Origin: a virus | DNA: 35,132 nucleotides | Strand: one strand, 5' to 3' | Virus record (IMG/VR): IMGVR_UViG_3300003885_000028 | Span: 1 to 35,132 of that record | Shown here: positions 12,389 to 22,100 of the stretch, in pieces | Layout of the letters: each line of letters begins with the position of its first letter | Position numbering within the stretch: the first letter of the stretch is position 1 | Position numbers and translations under genes: made by a program | The notes under the pieces: generated by a model | What the model was told of the DNA's origin: nothing | The model's database searches: none | Seen by the model: the letters and a program-made list of their open reading frames with translations, nothing else

Positions 12389-15300
12389 TTATTTCTCCTG
12401 ACCTAATGGGCCATACTCTTTGCCGCCAATAGCTTCTTCTATTTTGTTGAAACCCCTATACATCCAAGATACATTATTGAAAGCCGCCATCCTTCGCATC
12501 GCTCTTGCGTCCGATTCTCGCCACTCACCTGCTGCAATTGCAGCGGCAACTTTGCTTACGTCTTCTACTCGGCCTGCTGACGGCCCAAGTATTGAACCTA
12601 ATGTGTTTCGTGATGCATAGCGGTCAAGCGGGGCTTCTGAAAATTTAGGAATGGGATTGAATTTGCCGCCCAAAAGTTTTTCTACCATGCCACCCACGTC
12701 ACCGTAATGAGCAAGCGCGCCTGAGCGAGCAATAGCATTATCCATAAATTTTCTTATCCCTTCTTCACTACTTAAATCTGTCTCCTTACCCTTGGCTGCA
12801 TCACGCGCAATCTGACTTAAGCCACCCAACATGACCATCGACAATATGCCTATCATTTTCTGCGCACTAAAATCATCAAGTGTTGCAAGTATAATTTTGT
12901 TGTTTGCCGACATAGCGAATGACTTAAACTGTAATATTAAGCGACCTAATTCACCTCGACTCACTAGAGGCATATCACCTATGCTTGGCGTTACGATTGT
13001 TGAGTCCACTTCTTTACTTAGCGCACTTTTAAATCGTTGCGCCAATGCTTGGTCTGCCCACTCTTCTGGGTTAGGGATAAACGTGCCATCCATCTTTGAT
13101 GTTTCTTGCGCGCCCATTGCTTTGGCAATATTGCCCATGTCTTTTTTACTTAAGCCGCCACGCGCATATTGAGTAATTTTTTTCTTATCAAGTGTTCCTT
13201 TACTTATTTTATATGCATCTTCAATAATGTTGTTTGAATAAATAAAGCCTGTAAATTGTTTCCAGTATGCGTTCCAATGCGTCATGCCTGTTGCTTTAGA
13301 AAAAGTTGATGTCGCTTTTTGCATAACCCTATCTGCGCGCGTGGTAAGCGCATAATTATTATCAAGCATGGCGCGTTTTTCTGCGGTTATATTGTTAACG
13401 AGGTCGGCTGTCATACCCATTGTTTTCATTTGCTGCATGGATAGCTTCATACCTTTAGACATACTGGCAACCTTAATCAAGCCCTTGGTAAAGCTTTTTA
13501 ATCCATGCCGAAGAACGATGTTGCCTATGTCAGGAATAGCGGATACTGTCATCATCCCCAGTAAAGTAACGTAGTTAAAAGCACGTAACATTTGACCTGC
13601 CTTTGATAAAAAAGCTTGAGGGTCGGGTGGCGCTTTATATCTGCCGTGTAACGACTCAACCATTGCGTTTAAATCTCTAAGAGTTTGTTTTTTTTCTTTC
13701 GTGAGATTTTTAGCTTTCTTGCTTGTTTTTGCTTTAAGTATGGCAACATCATAGTCGTACGCTATATCTTCTAGTTCTTCTTTTAAATCAATAGAGCCAA
13801 ACTTTTCTTTTAAGTGTAAAGACGGGGTTATTTGATCTATATAATCATTCCATACTGTTTCTGCGTTTTTCACTAAAAACTCATCAACCGTATTCGACGG
13901 TGGAGCAAAGGTTCTTTCCTTTAATGGGCCAGACTCAAAACTTTTTAACTTGTAACCCTGCGTTAACGTGCCACCCTCAATCGCACCCTTAATTTCTAGT
14001 GCGGCTTTGGTTAAGTCTTCGTCAAGTTGTTTTTCTTGATAGAGAGCATGTTTGGTGCGCCTACTTGCCAAGTCATCTTCTAACTCTAAAATCTTTTGCT
14101 CTGCTGATATAGGTTTACTTCTTTGCGCGCTAACAAGCCCCTTTTGTGCTTTATGCATTCGCACCCTTGCTTTTTCTCTGGTTGCACTTACGCTCTTAGG
14201 GTCACGCGTTTCTTTGTCGTAAGCCTTGCGTGATGCACGCAGCTCATCGCCTGCACTCTTTAATGCTTTTTCTTTAGTTTCTGCATCTGCAAGTCGTGCC
14301 GAACGTGGCCGTGGCTTTGCATTTTCCCAATCTGGATTGGTGCTTCTTAAAGCTAGCCCCTCTCTTGCTTTTGTTATTCTTTGCTCAAGAACAGCTTCCT
14401 TTTTAGCCATGCCTTCAATTGAAACGCCACGCAAAGCCTCGCGCAAAGTTTGTATGAACTCTTGAGGCTTATTCTCTATTTTAGAAAAATCCCACGAACG
14501 ATGGAAAAAAGACTTATCACCTTTGGGTAGTTTTGCCTTCTTATCCAGCTTACCTATGCGTTGAAGCTCATCTGATACTTCTTTAGGTAAGGTTTTACTA
14601 ATATCATCCGCAGCTACGTTACCGTTAAAATATTTATCAAGCTTTTCTTCCGGCACTAAATCCATTAAGTCTTCACGTTTTAGCTTATCAAAACCAACAT
14701 AATTAGATTTAAGTAAATCAACATCAGTAAGCCTATCTTCTATTGGTTGGCCTATCTCACTACGAAGTTGTTTAGCGGTGGCCTGCACCGCAGGAATATC
14801 GCTCACATCACCTTCGCTATTGGCTTTGCCTACTAACTCAGCAAACTCATTGTAAGTAAGTTTCTTTGCATCTGTTTTATCAGTCTCGTCACTGTAACGC
14901 GCATACTGCGTTTGTAATACGTCTTGAATCTTGGTTGCAGTTTCGTTTTTAAACTGATCCATATTAACTTCTGCAATGTCACCCAATGAGTCACCATAAA
15001 TGTGCCGCCCTCTTGTTAGTTGGTCATAAACAAGCTGTTCCCCCACTACTCTTGGGCTATCAAGTTGTGATGTTGCAATGCGAACCGAAGGATGCATGTA
15101 ACCTGCGGCACGTATAAGCTTAGGGTTATTAACTTCACTGAGTGTTTCTTTCAACACCTTGCGCTCTGTTTGCAAAGCGGTGTCTCTATCTTTTATATTT
15201 ACTTCGCCGTCAGCAATACGCTGATCAATATTTTTATTTGCCTGTGCTTCTAATTCTTTTGGTAACTCAACATCAGCCTCTCTTGCACCAACAGAAGTAA

Positions 15301-16129
15301 GTTGTGGGTTTGAATCAATGTTTACCATGTCATCGTCAAGCTGCTCCAAGGCTTTATCTACATTTTTACGCCCCACTGCTAAACCGAGGGCACCCGTAAG
15401 AAGACCTGAAAATATAACGGAGCCACCAACTTCATACATAGACTCCTTTATTGTTCTAGTCATTTGCGTTGGATGCAGAAGAGACTCCGAAACGGTTGTA
15501 GCTGCACCAGCTATACCCGCCTCATAAGCAACCGCTTTAGGTATAGATAATTTCGCTAGCCTGCCACCTACCTTCAATGCAACACCCGCAGGTATAATAA
15601 AGGTTGGCCACTGTTCAGGTGAGGTTAGGCCAGCAAGCATGCTTGTTGCCATTGCCGCCCCAGTATTGTTATCGAGTATTTCATTATTTTTTTGCTCTCT
15701 ATAATAATTACCCGTTATCCAGTCCACCATTCTTTGTGATGTGCCGTACTGATAAGCCTCTTTCATATAAACGGGGTTTTTTCTAAGGTCGTCAGGTATG
15801 TCTGCATTTTTAATGCTGAATGTACCGTCAACAAATTGCACGCGCTCTTTGTTTGTCATTGCGCTAGGTAGGTTTTCTTTCTCGGCAATCCATGACGAAT
15901 AAATATTATATTTCTCAAACGCAGCATCGTTCACAACACCAAGGCTGTCACCTTCAGGATTATCGGCTTGGTATTCTTTTTGCGTATAAGCTGATTGAGC
16001 AAGCTCGGGGCTAATGTGATTGGCCCACTCTTCTTCTGGAACGGCAACTGAGTCGGTCGGTTCAGGGTTAACGTAGTTCTTCGGCGCTTCGCTTGGTGCA
16101 GTAAGCTCTTCTCTTGGAGTAGCATGCAT
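12389..16129 (-). CDS. Large internal virion protein (T7 gp16-like, 1246 aa)
   Basis: A 1246-residue ejected core protein, the largest in the window, as gp16 is in T7. The N-terminal 150 residues are acidic and Pro-rich; two hydrophobic patches at about 155-250 (TSMLAGLTSPEQWPTFIIPAG, then a Gly/Ala-rich stretch after ESLLHPTQMTRT) resemble the membrane-active part of podoviral ejection proteins. The centre is a long charged helical region, and a further hydrophobic region (FNYVTLLGMMTVSAIPDIGN) precedes the C-terminus. No lysozyme or transglycosylase motif was found, unlike T7 gp16. It is expected to form the inner core and the tunnel across the cell envelope. Confidence 0.82.
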   Translation of the reverse strand: MHATPREELTAPSEAPKNYVNPEPTDSVAVPEEEWANHISPELAQSAYTQKEYQADNPEGDSLGVVNDAAFEKYNIYSSWIAEKENLPSAMTNKERVQFVDGTFSIKNADIPDDLRKNPVYMKEAYQYGTSQRMVDWITGNYYREQKNNEILDNNTGAAMATSMLAGLTSPEQWPTFIIPAGVALKVGGRLAKLSIPKAVAYEAGIAGAATTVSESLLHPTQMTRTIKESMYEVGGSVIFSGLLTGALGLAVGRKNVDKALEQLDDDMVNIDSNPQLTSVGAREADVELPKELEAQANKNIDQRIADGEVNIKDRDTALQTERKVLKETLSEVNNPKLIRAAGYMHPSVRIATSQLDSPRVVGEQLVYDQLTRGRHIYGDSLGDIAEVNMDQFKNETATKIQDVLQTQYARYSDETDKTDAKKLTYNEFAELVGKANSEGDVSDIPAVQATAKQLRSEIGQPIEDRLTDVDLLKSNYVGFDKLKREDLMDLVPEEKLDKYFNGNVAADDISKTLPKEVSDELQRIGKLDKKAKLPKGDKSFFHRSWDFSKIENKPQEFIQTLREALRGVSIEGMAKKEAVLEQRITKAREGLALRSTNPDWENAKPRPRSARLADAETKEKALKSAGDELRASRKAYDKETRDPKSVSATREKARVRMHKAQKGLVSAQRSKPISAEQKILELEDDLASRRTKHALYQEKQLDEDLTKAALEIKGAIEGGTLTQGYKLKSFESGPLKERTFAPPSNTVDEFLVKNAETVWNDYIDQITPSLHLKEKFGSIDLKEELEDIAYDYDVAILKAKTSKKAKNLTKEKKQTLRDLNAMVESLHGRYKAPPDPQAFLSKAGQMLRAFNYVTLLGMMTVSAIPDIGNIVLRHGLKSFTKGLIKVASMSKGMKLSMQQMKTMGMTADLVNNITAEKRAMLDNNYALTTRADRVMQKATSTFSKATGMTHWNAYWKQFTGFIYSNNIIEDAYKISKGTLDKKKITQYARGGLSKKDMGNIAKAMGAQETSKMDGTFIPNPEEWADQALAQRFKSALSKEVDSTIVTPSIGDMPLVSRGELGRLILQFKSFAMSANNKIILATLDDFSAQKMIGILSMVMLGGLSQIARDAAKGKETDLSSEEGIRKFMDNAIARSGALAHYGDVGGMVEKLLGGKFNPIPKFSEAPLDRYASRNTLGSILGPSAGRVEDVSKVAAAIAAGEWRESDARAMRRMAAFNNVSWMYRGFNKIEEAIGGKEYGPLGQEK

Positions 16130-18438
16130 TAGGGTGCGCCCCTATATATGGGTTTTCTTGTTCGCGTCTTAGCTGTCTGCTCTTCTTTGGCTAAGCGTTT
16201 TTTTCTTATGGCTTTAATCGTTTTATTTGCTATCTTGGCTGCGCTTGCCTGGCCTTTCATTCCCTCAGAGAATCCCTTTACAGCCTTACCTATCGGCGAT
16301 AACCGTGATGGATCTTCGCCATACGGGTTCCCAGCCTCGATGCCTCTACCGCTAGCGGTCATTTCAGCCTTATCACGTTCGCGCACCTCTTTTGGGTTTT
16401 CTAAGTTCCACTCTTCGCGCAATCTATTATCTTCTTCATTTTTAAAGTTAGCTTTTTCTTCCGCTTCTTTTTGTTTTTTCTCAGCCTTGTATTCAGGGGT
16501 CTTTGTTCTGTTAAAGCGAATTATGCCAGCAAGCCTATCCATGCCATCTACTTTGATGTACATGTTATAAAGAGGATTTTGTTTATCAAACTTTTCAACT
16601 CCCTCAAAGCGCAATGTGTCTGTGTCCGCTTTAGGAAACTTCTTTTCAACGACAGCAAGGCCCTGCCTGCGCAGCCACCCGCCACCTTTATGTGTGCCTT
16701 CAATAACCGTAGCTTCGGGTGAGTTCTGCATTAACTCTTCATCGCCACTGGTGTTAGATGTGGCCCACGATGTTTTCATTGTCATTAAAGTGGCAGCTAA
16801 TGCCTCAGATTGAATTCCATTATTAATAGAAAGCTGAGTATTAAATGATTTACGCGCTAACAATCTATACTTACGCTGCGTTGCAGGTGCGGAACTAAAT
16901 AATGAGCTGTCTGGATAAAGTTTTTCTAAAACCTCTTCATACTTACTATCAAAATATTCGTCATTATCTTTCTTGCTACCAACTAATGCGTCCCGCTCAT
17001 CTTTAGATAGGGAGTTATACTTGCGCATAATAGAGACTGCTTTTTTATACGAACCTTCGCCGCCCCCTGCGAGTTCTATTTGTGTTGCAACCATCCCCAT
17101 GTTGTCGCTCTTACCATCAGAGAATATTGAGGTTGGGTTTGCTTTATAGAGTTTATAAATTCCTTTTGCCGCAAGAATACTTTGCTCACCGTTTTTATCG
17201 GTTAATGCAGTGTTAAGCAGTGACCTCATTTCTTGAACTTGGTGCCCATTCTTAGCGGCGTAACTAACATATTTATCAAACACGCCATTCGCATTACTTA
17301 AGAACTCGTCTTTAGTCACGGCGCGATTATCTGGATCTGGGTTTTCGTAATCATTGTCATAGCCAGACTTGCCCGAGCGCTTATAACCCATTACAGGTCT
17401 TAGAAAATTATCCGAATATGCCACTTCATTATTGTTAGGTGATGCACCAATATACCCTTTAGTGTAATCGTTCTGATTTTTTTGTCGCTTATCTAAAACA
17501 GCTTGTTTCTGAACCTTAACGTTATACTGATCAAGTATGATTTTATTGGCAATATAAATACGCTGCTTAAAACTTTCATCACCACCAAGGGTCTTTGCGC
17601 TAGTGCGCATAATTTTATCGAGTCGCTTACGTCCTGCCGCATAAGCTTTAGCAGGTGTACCGCCATCTGAACTTTCTACATCTTGTATGGTTGAGTTCAT
17701 CTCACCAAGATTAGCGTCAATGATTTGCATGTCTGCTTTAGCGGTAAGGCGTTTTTTGTCTGTCTCTTTTAATGAGCTGCTACCCACTTTTTCACGAAAC
17801 TTATTAAGGTCTTTACCGCTACCCACCTCGTCAGACTCTAAACCAAAGTTATAGTATTTTTCTTCGTAGAATATTTTTTTAATTTGAGATTGTGCTTGCG
17901 TTTCGCTAATAGTCCCAACCACTGCCGCCTGAACAATTGCCTCCCTAGCAGGTTCAAATCTTTTGTCGCCCATATTAGAGTCAACAACGGTTTGCAGTGT
18001 GGCGAGGTCATTCTCTTTTTTTAAACCAATCAATCGGGCGTTGTTGCTGTTGCGTCTATCACTAAAGCGCTTGTTAGCACGTTCGTTGAATAACTTCTTG
18101 CCCATTCGGTTATCCATACCCTCTAAAACAGTCTGCCTTATCTCACGCTCATCTTGTTCAAAGTTTTTTCTACCGTTTACCCATGCACCCTCACGCTTTC
18201 CAGTTTCACTGTTAAGAACGCTGGGGCTTTGGTTCATCTGCATATCATCCATTAGCTCGTTATAATTTAACTCACTGGCTTGCATTTCTGACACAGCATC
18301 TTGCTCATAATATTCCTGCGCAGCATCACCTACCGCTTTAGAAATAGAGGCTTTGGCTTCCCCCAGACGAACGTAAGACCTTGGGTCAACTTTTGCAGTT
18401 GCTGCACGCTGCTGGTATTGAATGTTTGGTAACTTCAT
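16129..18438 (-). CDS. Internal virion protein (T7 gp15-like, 769 aa)
   Basis: A 769-residue, highly charged, mostly helical protein starting MKLPNIQYQQRAATAKVDP. It has no membrane segment or enzyme motif. Its place between a gp14-like and a gp16-like gene, its size (T7 gp15 is 747 aa) and its long runs of Lys/Glu/Gln-rich helix fit the middle core protein. The C-terminal 120 residues are very basic (KAIRKKRLAKEEQTAKTRTR). The stop overlaps the start of the next gene by one base. Identification rests on gene order and character, not on a motif. Confidence 0.75.
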   Translation of the reverse strand: MKLPNIQYQQRAATAKVDPRSYVRLGEAKASISKAVGDAAQEYYEQDAVSEMQASELNYNELMDDMQMNQSPSVLNSETGKREGAWVNGRKNFEQDEREIRQTVLEGMDNRMGKKLFNERANKRFSDRRNSNNARLIGLKKENDLATLQTVVDSNMGDKRFEPAREAIVQAAVVGTISETQAQSQIKKIFYEEKYYNFGLESDEVGSGKDLNKFREKVGSSSLKETDKKRLTAKADMQIIDANLGEMNSTIQDVESSDGGTPAKAYAAGRKRLDKIMRTSAKTLGGDESFKQRIYIANKIILDQYNVKVQKQAVLDKRQKNQNDYTKGYIGASPNNNEVAYSDNFLRPVMGYKRSGKSGYDNDYENPDPDNRAVTKDEFLSNANGVFDKYVSYAAKNGHQVQEMRSLLNTALTDKNGEQSILAAKGIYKLYKANPTSIFSDGKSDNMGMVATQIELAGGGEGSYKKAVSIMRKYNSLSKDERDALVGSKKDNDEYFDSKYEEVLEKLYPDSSLFSSAPATQRKYRLLARKSFNTQLSINNGIQSEALAATLMTMKTSWATSNTSGDEELMQNSPEATVIEGTHKGGGWLRRQGLAVVEKKFPKADTDTLRFEGVEKFDKQNPLYNMYIKVDGMDRLAGIIRFNRTKTPEYKAEKKQKEAEEKANFKNEEDNRLREEWNLENPKEVRERDKAEMTASGRGIEAGNPYGEDPSRLSPIGKAVKGFSEGMKGQASAAKIANKTIKAIRKKRLAKEEQTAKTRTRKPIYRGAP

Positions 18439-18445
18439 CTTAAAC

Positions 18446-19078
18446 CTAGTCTATCCATCGAAAATTAGAGGTTGCTTTAGTTGTCTTGGTGGTGGTTTTT
18501 TTATTACCCCCGCCTGAGAATGCTTTGTTAAAACTTCCTAGAGCGCTTAAATAACCCTGCGTTGCTGACGCGTTTGCTTGGGCCTGCGCAACCTGACCGC
18601 CCATCCTTGTTACGCGCGAACGACTTCGGCCAGCCTTACCCATGTAACCTATATCACTAGCAAAGTTTCGGCGCATTTCCCTTAAGTATTGAAACGCAGA
18701 GCTGCCTTCGATGTCACCTTGCGTTTGTTCACCGTAACCTTGTTCAACTTGTTGGTCTTCATAAGTATCTGCATCCTCACCGCTATAGTCTGTATAGGTT
18801 CCTGTTTTTACTCGCTCTGTTTTTGTGCCGCCCTCGCTAAATCGAAGTCGATTGATCTTGCGCGCATCAAATCGAATTCCGCTTGATGCAATAATGGCTT
18901 TAGACATACCAAGCGTTTGTCTTTGGGTTTTTCTCATCTGCCCAATGTTTTCGGCTGTCTCGCTTTCAATTGCTTGTGCGTTTTCTTCGGCTGCATTGCG
19001 CGCCCTACGGCCTGCTCCTCGCTGCTTGTTCGCGCCACTTATTGCCATGACACCCATAAATGCTTCAAAGACACCCAT
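18446..19078 (-). CDS. Internal virion protein (T7 gp14-like, 210 aa)
   Basis: A 210-residue protein beginning MGVFEAFMGVMAISGANKQR, with a short hydrophobic N-terminus and long Ala/Glu/Arg-rich helices (RRARNAAEENAQAIESETAE). It contains GMSKAIIASSGIRFDA, a Gly-Ser-Gly-Ile turn found in gp14-type ejection proteins, and a Gly/Ser/Thr/Lys-rich C-terminus. Size (T7 gp14 is 196 aa) and position immediately before the gp15- and gp16-like genes support the call. gp14-type proteins form the outer-membrane part of the ejection channel. Confidence 0.75.
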   Translation of the reverse strand: MGVFEAFMGVMAISGANKQRGAGRRARNAAEENAQAIESETAENIGQMRKTQRQTLGMSKAIIASSGIRFDARKINRLRFSEGGTKTERVKTGTYTDYSGEDADTYEDQQVEQGYGEQTQGDIEGSSAFQYLREMRRNFASDIGYMGKAGRSRSRVTRMGGQVAQAQANASATQGYLSALGSFNKAFSGGGNKKTTTKTTKATSNFRWID

Positions 19079-19539
19079 TACTTGAGCCTCTTGATATAAA
19101 GTGACTCACTGTGCTTAAAGCCTAATTGCTTTAATGAGTTTGAAAAATCTCGATGTGTCATAACGCATACCACCATTGAGTTTATGCCGTCGATAATAAA
19201 TTCTTTTTCAATAAAGCCAACTAACTCTTTCACTGTTCCATTTTTTCTATTGGGTTTAAGTATGTACATCGAATCATGCACTGCAAAAGTGATGTTTCTT
19301 GTATGGAGTGTTGGAGCAACAATGAAAGTTGCATAACCTACTAAGTCGTTATCCACTTCAGTGCGCACCGTAAATAAACGTAGCAAGTCAGCGTCATTAA
19401 GTTGCTTATACTTTTCCCAATCAGGATCGTAAGTTGTTTCAGGCGCGCAGTTAGCTTCTTCCCAACTTAGCTTCGTTAACGGCGTTAACTCTTTGATAAG
19501 CCCGTCACTAAAATACTCTTCACGAAAAAATAGATTCAT
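19078..19539 (-). CDS. gp13/GNAT-like virion-associated protein (153 aa)
   Basis: A 153-residue protein with a GNAT acyltransferase-like layout: LFTVRTEVDNDLVGYATFIVAP as central strands, HDSMYILKPNRKNGTVKELV as the helix and loop region, and HRDFSNSLKQLGFKHSESLYIKR as the last strand pair. The acetyl-CoA loop (Q/R-x-x-G-x-G/A) is poorly conserved: it reads RKNGTVKE. In T7-like phages a small protein of this fold lies between the tail tubular and internal virion genes (gp13 position), where it is needed for assembly of the core rather than for known catalysis. Its stop and start overlap both neighbours by one to four bases. Confidence 0.7.
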   Translation of the reverse strand: MNLFFREEYFSDGLIKELTPLTKLSWEEANCAPETTYDPDWEKYKQLNDADLLRLFTVRTEVDNDLVGYATFIVAPTLHTRNITFAVHDSMYILKPNRKNGTVKELVGFIEKEFIIDGINSMVVCVMTHRDFSNSLKQLGFKHSESLYIKRLK

Positions 19540-21641
19540 ATTCCCGCCTGCCCTTCAATGCCAAACAAGTTAAGAATGGTTAAACGTAACGGTAAGTCTT
19601 GTTCGATAGTAATTTGTGCTAAACGTGTTCGACCTAAATCGGTTACTTGTATGTCTTGTGTTTTCGCATCTTCTGGTTCGTTCATCGGTGTTGAGGGTGA
19701 GCGTGTTGGTGGGCGCTTACCGTTTATCATTGGGATGTATGAGTCAATAGTGCGCACATATATTTTAGCCCAATGTTTTAATTCGCCCGAGCCTGTACCA
19801 CCATCACCGCCTACATCAAGCGGTACTGTTTTAATTCTTTTAGGAAAACCGATACCGACAAGACAACTCGTGCCCGAGTAATCTAATGTAATCTGGCCAG
19901 ACACTACTGTCTTACTTGGATGAACTGCGCCATCAACTTTAATGTCAACCTCTAGGTTATCAAGGTGGTCAAGTCCTGTTACAACATTTCCCGCTTCAAC
20001 CGGTCGTTGAACGGTGCTATCTAAATCTGTTCGGGCAGCAACGGCTGCGGCATTAATAATAATAACCATCTTGCCGTTAGCTTGTTTAAGTGCGCCAAAA
20101 ATATCTGAACCTAAATCACCGTTTATAACTGCGGCAGACTCTATAGTTGAATCGGTAAAAATAAACTCAGACCAACCCAAAGCATTCTGCGACCTATCGT
20201 AAGTACATGCTGCAACTTTACCGTCATCTAAAACACAAATAATAAGTGTCGAGGGGTCGCGTGCAAAATGTATTTCTTTAATGCCTGCTTGTGTAATATG
20301 TTCAGCCGTCCATGTTAAATCAGGTGAGTACCAACCTTGCTGAAAAGCATCGAAAGTAAGGGCGCGCAATTTTTTATTGTCAGGCGAAACATAAAGTACT
20401 TGGTCACCAATGTTTCTACTTTGAATTAAAGTTGCACTGCCATAGGCTGACTGTTGACGAATATCAATATCGCTTGGTGTAATAATGCCGTTTTGAGAAT
20501 CAACCCTATACTCGCCTAAGTCTGTTCCTATTAATAAGTTCTTTTGGCCGCGCAACCATTCAATCTCACCCTGTGAAGCAAGCTCAACAAAAATACCTTC
20601 GTCTGCTTGTGCGGTACCTTGATCGAAGTCAAAGTAATCGCCCGACTTTGAAGACCATAAACCTTGTTGCTTGTTGGGCGTTCTTGCCAACCATAAGCGA
20701 CCCTGAAATACAGTCACCACGTTAGGATAATTTGAACCCGTCCAGTTTGTAGGCTGATTAACAATAGGCGCATCTTGAAACTGAAAGTCTGTTGAGCCAA
20801 CCAACGTTAAAGATTTAACAGGGTGCCTTGAATGTGTAAGGATTAACGTGTCAATCGAGCTGATCATTTCAGTTTGTATTTCAGGTAAGTCTTCTGCTTC
20901 ATACGGTGTTGCTAAAACCGTGGTTGTTGAGTCACGATTAAATCTTGGTATACCCAAGTTTGCAACAGAGCTTGCGCCACCTGTATTGGTAAACGTGATC
21001 CAGTTTGTTGAAGAGGTGGGTGTAACTGCAAAACTAAAATCACCTGCGACCGTTACGGTTTGACTAAACACATCCGAAGCACCCTGCGTAGTACCTACCT
21101 CAATTAAAAGTTGACCATCACCAGAAAAGTTCCCATCTAATGTATGTGCCGACCCTAAATCACTAACAGGCACGTCATCCATTTGTTGGTCAATAGCGGC
21201 AACACGATTGCCGCCACCGCCACCACTATTGGTAAAGATGGCAGTGCTTTGATCGTGGTCAAAAGTAACGATGCCGTTTTGGGATTGGTCAGCCCAAAAA
21301 GTAAACTCCCTAAAAAAGAAAACATCATTAATTAACTCTTGACCACCAATATCGACTAAGCCAGAGAGGTTAAAGATACGCAGGTAAAGGGGGCCAAGCT
21401 CAATAACAAAATCTTCACCCCGCCCAACATTAAAAGCCAACAAGCGAATGTCTGTTGTGTTGTTTGCTTCACCAACATAAAGAGAGCCTGCTCTTGATAT
21501 AACTGGCCCCTGTGCAAGCGAAACCATATTAAGCGCCTCAGCAACAGAGCTTTTATAAACTTCACCCTGCGTATTACCCAGCAACAAGGGGGTTATTTCT
21601 CCTGCGCTAAAGCCGTACTGTATGGGTTTTAATTTATTCAT
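19536..21641 (-). CDS. Tail tubular protein B (T7 gp12-like, 701 aa)
   Basis: A 701-residue tail nozzle protein. The N-terminus has the family signature YGFSAGEITPLLLGNTQGEV then VAEALNMVSLAQGPVISRAG, followed by RLLAFNVGRGEDFVIELGP and LRIFN. The centre includes WTGSNYPNVVTVFQGRLWLA, LWSSKSGDYFDFDQG and WLRGQKNLLIGTDLGEYRVD, which are typical of the gp12 beta-propeller body. It lies after the tail tubular A gene with two small genes between them. It forms the lower tail tube that touches the cell surface. Confidence 0.92.
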   Translation of the reverse strand: MNKLKPIQYGFSAGEITPLLLGNTQGEVYKSSVAEALNMVSLAQGPVISRAGSLYVGEANNTTDIRLLAFNVGRGEDFVIELGPLYLRIFNLSGLVDIGGQELINDVFFFREFTFWADQSQNGIVTFDHDQSTAIFTNSGGGGGNRVAAIDQQMDDVPVSDLGSAHTLDGNFSGDGQLLIEVGTTQGASDVFSQTVTVAGDFSFAVTPTSSTNWITFTNTGGASSVANLGIPRFNRDSTTTVLATPYEAEDLPEIQTEMISSIDTLILTHSRHPVKSLTLVGSTDFQFQDAPIVNQPTNWTGSNYPNVVTVFQGRLWLARTPNKQQGLWSSKSGDYFDFDQGTAQADEGIFVELASQGEIEWLRGQKNLLIGTDLGEYRVDSQNGIITPSDIDIRQQSAYGSATLIQSRNIGDQVLYVSPDNKKLRALTFDAFQQGWYSPDLTWTAEHITQAGIKEIHFARDPSTLIICVLDDGKVAACTYDRSQNALGWSEFIFTDSTIESAAVINGDLGSDIFGALKQANGKMVIIINAAAVAARTDLDSTVQRPVEAGNVVTGLDHLDNLEVDIKVDGAVHPSKTVVSGQITLDYSGTSCLVGIGFPKRIKTVPLDVGGDGGTGSGELKHWAKIYVRTIDSYIPMINGKRPPTRSPSTPMNEPEDAKTQDIQVTDLGRTRLAQITIEQDLPLRLTILNLFGIEGQAGI

Positions 21642-21649
21642 AAGCTAAT

Positions 21650-21829
21650 TTATATGTTTGACTCAATTATCATTGCATCGGCGATCTCATAAGACTGTCT
21701 TGACGCTTCTTCACTAAGGGAGACGCCTTTACTTTTCGCAGCAATAATTATTGTTCTTAAGTAATAGCTGTTTGCAAGTAAGCCGCTTAATGCCTGTATT
21801 GCAACATCATCTCTTTTTATGGGGGCCAT
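21650..21829 (-). CDS. Small conserved-position protein between tail tube genes (59 aa)
   Basis: A 59-residue protein starting MAPIKRDDVAIQALSGLLAN. GGAG nine bases before the ATG at 21829 supports this start over the longer frame. It is helical, with NSYYLRTIIIAAKSKGVS and SEEASRQSYEIADAMI. It is packed between two tail genes with two-base gaps, so it is probably co-translated, but its role (virion part or assembly factor) is not known to me. Confidence 0.65.
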   Translation of the reverse strand: MAPIKRDDVAIQALSGLLANSYYLRTIIIAAKSKGVSLSEEASRQSYEIADAMIIESNI

Positions 21830-21830
21830 A

Positions 21831-22100
21831 TTAACTACTCCAATATGCAAGCCATCGGTCATTCAACGCACCTTGCGTATGACCATTAATTGCTAGCCAC
21901 TCATAAGCTCTGTCATTAAATTGGCCGTCAGTTACGAAAGACTGATCGAACAAAGCCATCCATAAGTCGTTAACAACCGCTGGCCCCGTATAGGCGGGCA
22001 ACTGAGATAACAACCATTCAACTTCTAAGTCACGAACATGGCCGTCCTTAGCCAAGGCTAATGAAAGCTTTCGATACTTTTCATCATTAACATGCGCCAT
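21831..22100 (-). CDS. Small protein between tail tubular A and B genes (89 aa)
   Basis: An 89-residue protein with regularly spaced Trp residues (VEWLLSQLPAYTG, VNDLWMALFDQ, AYEWLAINGHTQGALNDRWL). The last part looks like a short tail-completion or small virion-protein fold, as found at this place in marine podoviruses. The stop and start overlap its neighbours closely (start shared with the stop of tail tubular A at 22100). Unknown function, but the position and conservation-like Trp pattern point to a virion or assembly role. Confidence 0.65.
   Translation of the reverse strand: MAHVNDEKYRKLSLALAKDGHVRDLEVEWLLSQLPAYTGPAVVNDLWMALFDQSFVTDGQFNDRAYEWLAINGHTQGALNDRWLAYWSS

Noticed and set aside
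12420-21565. Numerous plus-strand and alternate minus-strand frames of 60-140 codons over the virion genes
   Set aside because: All lie inside well supported virion genes, have low-complexity or Ser/Leu/Phe-rich shadow composition and no start signals.
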